From an uncultured Flavobacterium sp. (GTDB taxonomy: Bacteria > Bacteroidota > Bacteroidia > Flavobacteriales > Flavobacteriaceae), in NCBI GenBank assembly GCA_947631175.1, contig CANRKI010000006.1, positions 1-48,960 of the forward strand: a DNA stretch of 48,960 bases. Direction: 5' to 3'. The notes under the pieces were generated by a model. It had not been told where the DNA came from, ran no database searches, and saw only the letters and a program-made list of their open reading frames with translations. A program made the position numbers and the translations under genes. Shown piece by piece: positions 42,143-48,960 of this stretch. Numbering within the stretch: the stretch's first letter is position 1; the number at the start of each line of letters is the position of its first letter.

Positions 42143-44242
42143 ATGAACAAAAAATTATTTGTATTATCTGCTGCTACTTTAGCAATGATGAGCTGTAATT
42201 CTACCAAAAGAGCTACTACATCTACAGATAAACCAGTGCAAGAACAAAATGTAGTTCAAAATAAAAAAGGAGTTGGAATTAACTTAGGTTACATGGACCA
42301 ATCGGTTAAACCAGGAAATGATTTTTTTAGATACGTAAATGGAACTTGGTCTGATAACACAGAAATTCCTTCAGACCGTACTCGTTGGGGAAGTTTTGAC
42401 GAGTTACGTCAAAATACAGATATCGATGCGTTAAATATTTTAAAAGCAGCTGTTGCAAATACAAACTTAGACCCAAATTCGGATCAGGCAAAAGCTGTAA
42501 ATATGTATTTATCGTTTTTAGATTTTGAGGCAAGAGATAAAGCAGGAATTGATCCTATTCGTCAAGATTTAGCTAAAATTAATAAATTAAAATCAACAAA
42601 AGATGTAGTTAATTTACAAAAAGAATTAATTGCAACAGGTAATAGCCTGGGATACTACGGAATATACGTAAGCTCAGATGCTAAAGATTCAAACAAAAAT
42701 GTAATTTACGTTTCTCCAGGTAGTATTGGTTTACCAGATCGTGATTATTATGTTTCGCAAGATGCAGATTCTAAAGAAAAAAGAGAAAAATATGTAGCAC
42801 ACGTTTCTAGAATGTTACAGTTTTTAGAAGTACCAAAAGCAGAAGCAGACAAACAAGCTGCTAAAGTTTTAGCTTTAGAAACTAAAATGGCAGAAGCTCG
42901 CTTAGACCGTGTAGCTCGTCGTGATCGCAGAAATACATATAATCCAATGACTGTGGCTGAGTTAAAAAAATTAACGCCATCTGTAGATTGGGCTGCCTAT
43001 TTAAAAGCGGCTGGTTTAGCAAATGTTGATCAAGTTATTGTATCAATGCCAAATTATATGAAAGCTTTAGAAAGTATTTTCAAAACAGCTTCTATCGACG
43101 ATTTAAAAGCGTACATGCGTTGGACTTTAATCAACAAATCATCAAACGTTTTAACAACGGCTATCGATCAAGCTGATTTTGATTTTTACAGCAAAACCTT
43201 ACAAGGTGCCGTTGCACAGCGCCCTAATGAAGAAAGAGCGTTACAAGTGGTTAACGGAACTGTAGGTGAGGCTTTAGGTAAGTTATATGTTGAGCAAAAA
43301 TTCCCAGCTGAAGCGAAAGAAAAAGCAAAAGATATGATTGAGAATGTAATGGTTGCATTCGAAAATCGTGTGGATAGATTGCCTTGGATGACAAAAGCAA
43401 CTAAAGAAGGTGCTAAAGAAAAAATCAGAAAATTTACAGTAAAAATTGGATATCCAGACCAATGGAAAGATTACTCTAAATTAGAAATAAAATCGCCTAA
43501 AAACGGAGGTTCTTACTATACGAACTCTAAAAACGTAGGAGCTTGGAGATTTGCTGAGAACATTGCTGATTACGGTAAACCTGTAGATAAAACACGTTGG
43601 GGAATGTCTCCACAAACTGTAAATGCATACTTTAACCCAGCAAACAACGAAATTGTTTTCCCTGCTGCAATTTTACAACCTCCTTTCTATGATTACAAAG
43701 CTGATGAAGCTGTAAATTACGGAGGAATTGGGGCTGTAATTGGTCACGAAATTTCTCACGCTTTTGATGACTCAGGTTCTCGCTACAACGCAGAAGGAAA
43801 CCTTGAAAATTGGTGGACTGATGAAGATTTAAAACAATTTACACAATTAGGAGGTAGTTTAGCAGATCAATACTCGCAACTAGAGCCTCTTCCAGGTATT
43901 TTTGTTGATGGTAAATTTACTTTAGGAGAAAATATTGGTGACTTAGGTGGTGTACAAGCTGCGTACGATGGTTTACAAATTTTCTTAAACAAAAATGGGA
44001 ATCCAGGTTTAATTGACGGGTTCACTCCAGAACAACGTTTCTTTATTTCATGGGGAACAATCTGGAGAACTAAATCTCGTGACGAGGCTATTAAAAACCA
44101 AGTTAAAACAGATCCTCACGCTCCAGGAATGTATCGTGCATACGTACCACTACAAAACGTAGAACAATGGTATCAAGCGTTTGACATTAAAGAAGGTGAC
44201 AAATTATACATTGCTCCTGAGCAACGTGTTAAAATTTGGTAA
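42143..44242 (+). CDS. M13-family zinc endopeptidase, lipoprotein (PepO-like)
   Basis: A 699-residue neprilysin-type metallopeptidase. The signal peptide ends in a lipobox (LAMMSC, Cys18), so it is lipid-anchored and exported. Catalytic zinc site HEISH lies at 535-539 within VIGHEISHAFDDSG, the third ligand Glu596 in GENIGDLGG, and the substrate-binding NAYFNP and the C-terminal W motif (KIW) are in place. Length fits the family (about 670-700). It should cut small peptides in the periplasm or outside the cell. It is monocistronic, with a good promoter and a terminator. Confidence 0.95.
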   Translation: MNKKLFVLSAATLAMMSCNSTKRATTSTDKPVQEQNVVQNKKGVGINLGYMDQSVKPGNDFFRYVNGTWSDNTEIPSDRTRWGSFDELRQNTDIDALNILKAAVANTNLDPNSDQAKAVNMYLSFLDFEARDKAGIDPIRQDLAKINKLKSTKDVVNLQKELIATGNSLGYYGIYVSSDAKDSNKNVIYVSPGSIGLPDRDYYVSQDADSKEKREKYVAHVSRMLQFLEVPKAEADKQAAKVLALETKMAEARLDRVARRDRRNTYNPMTVAELKKLTPSVDWAAYLKAAGLANVDQVIVSMPNYMKALESIFKTASIDDLKAYMRWTLINKSSNVLTTAIDQADFDFYSKTLQGAVAQRPNEERALQVVNGTVGEALGKLYVEQKFPAEAKEKAKDMIENVMVAFENRVDRLPWMTKATKEGAKEKIRKFTVKIGYPDQWKDYSKLEIKSPKNGGSYYTNSKNVGAWRFAENIADYGKPVDKTRWGMSPQTVNAYFNPANNEIVFPAAILQPPFYDYKADEAVNYGGIGAVIGHEISHAFDDSGSRYNAEGNLENWWTDEDLKQFTQLGGSLADQYSQLEPLPGIFVDGKFTLGENIGDLGGVQAAYDGLQIFLNKNGNPGLIDGFTPEQRFFISWGTIWRTKSRDEAIKNQVKTDPHAPGMYRAYVPLQNVEQWYQAFDIKEGDKLYIAPEQRVKIW

Positions 44243-44264
44243 TCTAAAAAATAAATATTTTAAG

Positions 44265-44291
44265 AAAGCTCGGTTAAAACCGAGCTTTTTT
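44265..44291 (+). terminator. Terminator of the M13 peptidase gene
   Basis: An 11-bp perfect stem (AAAGCTCGGTT / AACCGAGCTTT) followed by a T tract. The remaining gap to 44491 is AT-rich and holds only a palindrome at 44460-44472 and a weak TATCTTTA at 44428-44435. Confidence 0.8.
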
Positions 44292-44491
44292 TGTTTTTAT
44301 CTAAAAAATAAAGCTATTTCATATCGTTTTATTAATAAAAATAAAGTAAAACTAGAAGTTCTTGATTTTTTTTCACTTTAAGCTACTTGTTTTGCATTTT
44401 ATTTCATGATAATCACCTAAAAAATAATATCTTTACAGATAAATTTTTTTTGAATCGTAGTGGATTATCCACGATCTATATAAATAAAAAT

Positions 44492-45982
44492 ATGGCATGT
44501 AGTAGTTGTGCCACAAAGAGTGCCGATGGAACTCCGCGTGGCTGTAAAAATAATGGAACTTGTGGTACAGATAGCTGTAACAAGTTAACCGTGTTTGACT
44601 GGTTGTCAAACATGGCCGTACCAAACGGACAACAAATTTTTGATTGTGTTGAGGTACGTTTTAAAAATGGAAGAAAAGATTTTTATAGAAATCATGAAAA
44701 TCTAACCCTATCAATTGGAGATGTTATTGCAACAGAGGCCGCAACTGGTCACGATATAGGAACCGTAACTTTAACTGGAGAACTTGTAAAAGTTCAAATG
44801 AAAAAAAAGAACGCAGATCCAAACGGAGAAGTTTTAAAAATATACAGAAAAGCTTCGCAAAAAGATATTGATATTTGGCAGGAAGTTCGCAATAGAGAAG
44901 AACCTATGAAGGTTCGTGCACGTGAACTAGCAATTAATTTAAATCTTGAAATGAAAATTTCGGATATCGAATTTCAAGGAGATGGTTCTAAAGCGACTTT
45001 TTACTATACAGCAAACGATCGTGTCGACTTTAGACAATTAATCAAAGATTTTGCTAAAGAATTTAGTACACGAATCGAGATGAAACAAGTTGGTTTTAGA
45101 CAAGAAGCGGCTCGCCTAGGTGGTATTGGATCTTGCGGGCGTGAGTTGTGTTGCTCGACCTGGTTAACCGATTTTAGATCTGTTAATACAGCAGCAGCTC
45201 GTTATCAACAACTGTCCTTAAATCCTCAAAAATTAGCGGGACAGTGTGGCAAATTAAAATGTTGTTTAAATTACGAGTTAGATACTTACTTAGATGCTTT
45301 ACAAGATTTCCCGTCAATGGAAACAAAATTGTATACAGAAAAAGGAGATGCGAACTGTCAAAAAATTGATATTTTTAAAAAATTAATGTGGTTCGCTTAT
45401 CCAAATAATCCAGCACATTGGTATGTTTTATCTGTTGAGCAAGTAAAGGAAATTATTGATTTCAATAAAAAAGACATCATCATTTCTACCATCGAGGATT
45501 ATGCAGATGAGAATCTAATTGAAAAATCTGAAAACTTCCAAAACGCGGTTGGACAGGACTCAATCACTAGATTTGATCAACCTAAGAAAAAAAATAAAAC
45601 AACTAAGAAGAAGAAAATAGTAGGTAAAAATGCAACTGCAAAACCTACTTCTACTACAAATTCTGAAAAACAACGTTTTAATAAAAACGAAAGACCGGAA
45701 CGAACAGAAAGAACAGAACGTCCAGAACGCATTAAAAAAGAGCCTAAATTAGAGCAAACCCCAAACAATAAACCAACAAACGAAGTTGGTGATCCTGAGG
45801 CAAGAGCTAAAAAAAATAAACCAAGGCCAAACAATAAAAATAAAAACAATAACAACCCGAACAAGCAAAACATAACAAAAGAAAAACAAGATCCAGCTAA
45901 TCGCCAAAATCAAAACATAAAAAATAAACCGAAGTCTAATAACAAACAATCGCCTGATAAAAATAATGTTACTAAAGAGTAA
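44492..45982 (+). CDS. PSP1/RicT-family iron-sulfur protein with long Asn/Lys tail
   Basis: A 496-residue protein. The start ATG 44492 gives MACSSCATKSADG, the expected beginning; an upstream start at 44387 would add a poorly coded extension. Residues 1-30 hold several Cys, then the PSP1 domain carries SCGRELCCSTWL and QCGKLKCCLNYE, the Cys clusters that hold an Fe-S site in RicT. From about residue 365 to the end the chain is a low-complexity, highly charged tail rich in Asn, Lys, Pro and Glu. RicT affects RNA processing in Bacillus; here its role is less clear. Its last 17 bp overlap gldH. Confidence 0.9.
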   Translation: MACSSCATKSADGTPRGCKNNGTCGTDSCNKLTVFDWLSNMAVPNGQQIFDCVEVRFKNGRKDFYRNHENLTLSIGDVIATEAATGHDIGTVTLTGELVKVQMKKKNADPNGEVLKIYRKASQKDIDIWQEVRNREEPMKVRARELAINLNLEMKISDIEFQGDGSKATFYYTANDRVDFRQLIKDFAKEFSTRIEMKQVGFRQEAARLGGIGSCGRELCCSTWLTDFRSVNTAAARYQQLSLNPQKLAGQCGKLKCCLNYELDTYLDALQDFPSMETKLYTEKGDANCQKIDIFKKLMWFAYPNNPAHWYVLSVEQVKEIIDFNKKDIIISTIEDYADENLIEKSENFQNAVGQDSITRFDQPKKKNKTTKKKKIVGKNATAKPTSTTNSEKQRFNKNERPERTERTERPERIKKEPKLEQTPNNKPTNEVGDPEARAKKNKPRPNNKNKNNNNPNKQNITKEKQDPANRQNQNIKNKPKSNNKQSPDKNNVTKE

Positions 45983-46466
45983 AACATTAAGTATTGCAAT
46001 CATTGCTTTAATCAGTTTAATTTCATGTGATAAAGCACGTGTTTACGACCAATACGCTAGTATAGATAAGGGATGGAACTCTGACGAAGCCTTTGTTTTT
46101 GAATACGAAAACAAAGACACCATTACACCGTATAATTACTTTATAAATATGCGAGCTAATAAAGATTTCCCTTTTCACAACCTATTTTTAATAGTCGAGA
46201 CTCATACACCAAATAAAACAATCACAGTAGATACCCTCGAGTATTTGATGGCAAAACCAGACGGAACTTTACTTGGAAATGGATTCTCGGATATAAAAGA
46301 AAGTAAACTTTGGTTTAAAGAAGATCAAAATTTACCTGAAATAGGAATGTATAAATACCGAATTTATCAAGCCGTAAGAGAAACAGGTAAAGTTAAAGGA
46401 GTAAAAGAACTGAACGGAATTACCGAAGTTGGATTTAGAATTGAAAAAACAAACAATGATGAATAA
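45966..46466 (+). CDS. gldH: Gliding motility lipoprotein GldH
   Basis: A 166-residue lipoprotein (lipobox LISLISC, Cys21) needed for gliding motility and chitin use in Flavobacterium johnsoniae. It has the family features DQYASIDKGWN, FEYENKDTITPYNYFINMRAN and a C-terminal EVGFRIEK. The cluster ricT-gldH-PBP1A is, as I recall, typical of Flavobacteriia. It overlaps ricT at its start by 17 bp and the PBP1A start by 11 bp, so translational coupling is likely. Other gld genes are elsewhere. Confidence 0.93.
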   Translation: MLLKSKTLSIAIIALISLISCDKARVYDQYASIDKGWNSDEAFVFEYENKDTITPYNYFINMRANKDFPFHNLFLIVETHTPNKTITVDTLEYLMAKPDGTLLGNGFSDIKESKLWFKEDQNLPEIGMYKYRIYQAVRETGKVKGVKELNGITEVGFRIEKTNNDE

Positions 46467-48798
46467 TAACAGCGAAAAAGAATCATTTAGCGCGTACGTT
46501 AAAAAGTTCTGGTTAATTATAGGAATAGGAGCCTCAGTTATAGTGCTTTTCTTTTTATTCGCCAATTGGGGACTTTTTGGTAAAATGCCAACTTTTGATC
46601 AGTTAGAAAATCCAAATTCGAATCAAGCAACCGAAATTTTTTCGAGCGACAATAAAGTAATCGGTAAATTCTATTTAGAAAATAGAGTTAACATCAAATA
46701 CAACGACTTACCTAAACATTTAGTTAATGCGTTAGTCGCAACCGAGGACGAGCGTTTTTACGATCACTCAGGAATTGATGCTCGTGGTACCATACGTGCC
46801 ATAACATCAGTTGGACAATCGGGTGGGGCAAGTACTATTAGCCAACAGTTGGCTAAACTTTTATTTCACGGAGAAGGAGATAAAAATTTAGTTAAGCGTG
46901 TGGTTCAAAAATTAAAAGAATGGATTATCGCTACTAAATTAGAGCGCCAATATACCAAACAAGAAATCATTGCCATGTACCTAAATCGTACAGACTTTGT
47001 GAACAACGCCGTAGGAATTCGTTCTGCCGCACAAGTTTATTTAGGGAAAAGATTAGAAGACATTACTATTGATGAAGCTGCAATGTTTGTTGGAATGCTG
47101 AAAAATCCATCGCTTTTTAACCCAAATAAAAGACCTGAAAAGGTTTTAGAACGCAGAAATGTAGTACTTAACCAAATGGTTAAAAACGAATATCTCACAA
47201 AAGAACAAGCAGAAACAGAAAAGAAAAAGCCACTTTCTTTAAACTTCAAAGCTGAAAGTCATAGCGAAGGAAATGCGACTTATTTTAGAGAGTATTTAAG
47301 AGATGAACTTCGCCAATGGGTTAAAGACAACCCAAAACCAGACGGAACGGAATACGATATTTACAGAGATGGTTTAAAAATTTACACTACAATTGATTCA
47401 AGAATGCAGCAATATGCTGAGGAGTCGGTTGTCCAACACTTATCTAACTTACAAGAACAGTTTTTTATTGAACATAAAAACAATAAAACAGCTCCGTTTA
47501 ATCGAATTACAAGTGTTGAAATTGATAGAATTATGGAACGATCAATTAAAAATTCGGATCGTTGGAAAATAATGAAACAAAAAGGATTCTCTGATGAACA
47601 AATCAGAAAATCGTTTGAAATAAAAACACCTATGCGCGTATTTGCATGGGAGAAAAACTTTGCTGATGGTTCGTTTGAATTAAGTAAAATGAAAAATTAC
47701 AAAGACACTATAATGACTCCGTTAGATTCTATTCGCTACCACAAACACTTTTTACAAGTTGGAATGATGGCTATGGAACCACAAACTGGTGATGTTAAAG
47801 CATGGGTTGGAGGAATAGATTACAAACACTTTCAATACGACCACGTAGGCCAAGGTGCTCGTCAAGTAGGTTCTACATTCAAGCCATTTGTTTATGCAGC
47901 AGCTTTTGAACAAAAAGAACTTTCACCATGTGATAGTATTTTAGACGCGCCTTTTTATATGCCAAAAGGAAAATGGAATATCGACGCAGCTTGGAATCCA
48001 ACAAACTCAAATGGAGATTATAAAGGAATGATTACCTACAAAAAAGCATTATCAAATTCTATTAACACAGTTTCTGCTAAGTTAATTGATATGATTGGAC
48101 CATCAGAGGTTATTGATTTAGTTAAACAACTTGGTGTAACAACAGATATTCCTAAGCAACCAGCTATTGCGCTTGGTGCAGTTGATATTACCGTTCGTGA
48201 AATGGTAGGTGCATTTGGAACTTTCGCTAATAAAGGAGTATTTGTAAAACCGCACATTATTGATAGAATTGTAGATAAAAACGGTATCGTTATTTACCGA
48301 AATAATCCGGTTGTTAACGAGGTAATGTCTGAAGAGAAGGCTTATGTAATTACAAAATTACTAGAAGGTGTAACCGATTCTGGAACAGGTGCGAGATTAC
48401 GCTATGGATCTGGAGGTCCTTCATACAAACGTGTAACCGGATTACCTTATAAATTTACAAACCCTATTGCTGGTAAAACAGGAACATCACAAAACAATTC
48501 AGACGGATGGTTTATTGGTATGGTTCCTAACTTAGCAACTGGTGTTTGGGTTGGAAACGACGATAGAGCTGCTAACTTTAGAAGAACCACTTATGGACAA
48601 GGAGCTACAATGGCACTTCCTATTTGGGGATTATTCATGAAAAAATGTTATGAAGATGAGAATCTCAGCGTTTCAAAAGCTTCATTCGAAAGGCCAAAAG
48701 ACTTAAAAACAAAAGTAGATTGTTGGGTACCTGTTGTGGCAGACACCACCAAAACAGATACAACAATTGGAACAACAACTTCTGAATTCGATTTTTAA
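46456..48798 (+). CDS. Penicillin-binding protein 1A (bifunctional peptidoglycan synthase)
   Basis: A 781-residue class A PBP that polymerises and crosslinks peptidoglycan. A short cytoplasmic N-terminus and one membrane span (about 18-38) lead to a GT51 glycosyltransferase with catalytic Glu97 in VATEDERFYDHSG and GGASTISQQLAK, then the transpeptidase with Ser473-Thr-Phe-Lys476 (GSTFKPF), SNS and Lys674-Thr-Gly (GKTGTSQ). All catalytic motifs are intact. The track-like upstream TTG at 46429 would overlap gldH more; ATG 46456 (or 46459) overlaps its stop by about 10 bp, as in coupled genes. Confidence 0.95.
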   Translation: MMNNNSEKESFSAYVKKFWLIIGIGASVIVLFFLFANWGLFGKMPTFDQLENPNSNQATEIFSSDNKVIGKFYLENRVNIKYNDLPKHLVNALVATEDERFYDHSGIDARGTIRAITSVGQSGGASTISQQLAKLLFHGEGDKNLVKRVVQKLKEWIIATKLERQYTKQEIIAMYLNRTDFVNNAVGIRSAAQVYLGKRLEDITIDEAAMFVGMLKNPSLFNPNKRPEKVLERRNVVLNQMVKNEYLTKEQAETEKKKPLSLNFKAESHSEGNATYFREYLRDELRQWVKDNPKPDGTEYDIYRDGLKIYTTIDSRMQQYAEESVVQHLSNLQEQFFIEHKNNKTAPFNRITSVEIDRIMERSIKNSDRWKIMKQKGFSDEQIRKSFEIKTPMRVFAWEKNFADGSFELSKMKNYKDTIMTPLDSIRYHKHFLQVGMMAMEPQTGDVKAWVGGIDYKHFQYDHVGQGARQVGSTFKPFVYAAAFEQKELSPCDSILDAPFYMPKGKWNIDAAWNPTNSNGDYKGMITYKKALSNSINTVSAKLIDMIGPSEVIDLVKQLGVTTDIPKQPAIALGAVDITVREMVGAFGTFANKGVFVKPHIIDRIVDKNGIVIYRNNPVVNEVMSEEKAYVITKLLEGVTDSGTGARLRYGSGGPSYKRVTGLPYKFTNPIAGKTGTSQNNSDGWFIGMVPNLATGVWVGNDDRAANFRRTTYGQGATMALPIWGLFMKKCYEDENLSVSKASFERPKDLKTKVDCWVPVVADTTKTDTTIGTTTSEFDF

Positions 48799-48815
48799 AA
48801 CTTAGAATCAATCAA

Positions 48816-48848
48816 AAAAAACAGCTTGGAAAATCCAAGCTGTTTTTT
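48816..48848 (+). terminator. Terminator of the PBP1A gene
   Basis: A 15-bp perfect stem (AAAAAACAGCTTGGA / TCCAAGCTGTTTTTT) with loop AAA and a T tract ends the ricT-gldH-PBP1A unit. Confidence 0.85.
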
Positions 48849-48883
48849 TTAATCTTATAAACAATAAAAAAGCCCAGAATAAA

Positions 48884-48960
48884 TACACTGCCCCCAAAAA
48901 GTTAGACACTTTTGGGGGCATTTTTTATGACAAGAAAAGTAAAATATGGTGTAGCATTTA
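48884..48960 (+). mobile_element. Left end of an IS3-family insertion sequence (partial)
   Basis: The terminal sequence TGCCCCCAAAAAGTTAGACA is typical of IS3/IS150-group ends. It folds with CTTTTGGGGGCA (48909-48920) into a strong hairpin followed by six T, which would shield the transposase from outside transcription. The element runs off the window. Confidence 0.75.
48927..48960 (+). CDS. IS3-family transposase orfA, N-terminal fragment
   Basis: Eleven codons are visible from ATG 48927 (MTRKVKYGVAF), matching the usual start of the helix-turn-helix OrfA of this IS group. The gene runs past the window edge, so intactness and the expected orfB frameshift cannot be judged. Confidence 0.65.
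   Translation, partial: MTRKVKYGVAF

Noticed and set aside
44181..44381. Plus-strand 66-codon frame after the M13 peptidase
   Set aside because: It overlaps the peptidase end and runs through its terminator; composition is not coding-like.
45577..46003. Two minus-strand frames rich in Phe, Leu and Ile that look like membrane proteins
   Set aside because: They are the complement of the Asn/Lys-rich ricT tail, so the hydrophobic composition is an artefact.
1..48960. CRISPR array, toxin-antitoxin, prophage or restriction genes
   Set aside because: No regularly spaced direct repeats, no integrase, phage or nuclease genes seen; the only mobile element is the partial IS at the right edge.

Overview
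The window reads as chromosome of a low-GC member of the Flavobacteriaceae (phylum Bacteroidota), probably Flavobacterium or a close relative. Evidence: a gldH gliding lipoprotein beside ricT and a PBP1A gene, a DUF4254 protein paired with a family-9 glycosyltransferase, many short lipoproteins with a Bacteroidota-type lipobox, repeated promoter -7 elements of the form TAnnTTTG, and almost no Shine-Dalgarno sequences. Genus and species cannot be fixed from the sequence alone.

Layout. 1-4724: housekeeping genes (partial GT9 plus DUF4254, upp, thiL, purD). 4786-6094: a PaaK/CapK-like adenylate-forming enzyme. 6271-21062: a Wzx/Wzy-type surface polysaccharide locus. Nearly all of it is read leftward, from a Wzz-like protein through rmlBACD (rfbBACD), a flippase, two family-2 glycosyltransferases, two polytopic polymerase/ligase candidates, a DNRLRE lipoprotein, a UDP-xylose synthase, the initiating sugar phosphotransferase and a last family-2 glycosyltransferase. 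One family-4 glycosyltransferase sits on the opposite strand. The stretch 13.5-16.9 kb is clearly more AT-rich than the rml genes, and rfbD is truncated where the two meet.

21094-26396: a conserved protein with a nucleoside-phosphorylase-like C-terminus, a GH3-family adenylase, a small membrane protein, tatA and a TlpA-type thioredoxin lipoprotein. 26605-28716: three tandem paralogues of a stand-alone Aer-like PAS protein with no output domain, the most unusual genes here. 28928-34204: a dicarboxylate/glutamate symporter, glnS, a Cys-rich lipoprotein, folB, tRNA-Cys and another lipoprotein. 34377-41242: metal handling, with a TonB receptor divergent from a DtxR/MntR-type regulator and a ZIP transporter, then feoA-feoB and a 42-residue FeoB-associated Cys-rich protein. 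41309-48798: an SCO copper chaperone, an M13 peptidase, and ricT-gldH-PBP1A. The right edge cuts into an IS3-family insertion sequence.

Two layers cross these regions. A family of imperfect intergenic repeats of about 105-130 bp has at least four copies, and most transcription units end in strong intrinsic terminators, several overlapping the stop codon. A perfect 7-4-7 palindrome overlaps the -7 element of the TonB-receptor promoter and is a good candidate operator for the adjacent DtxR-type regulator. No CRISPR array, toxin-antitoxin pair, prophage or defence island was found.
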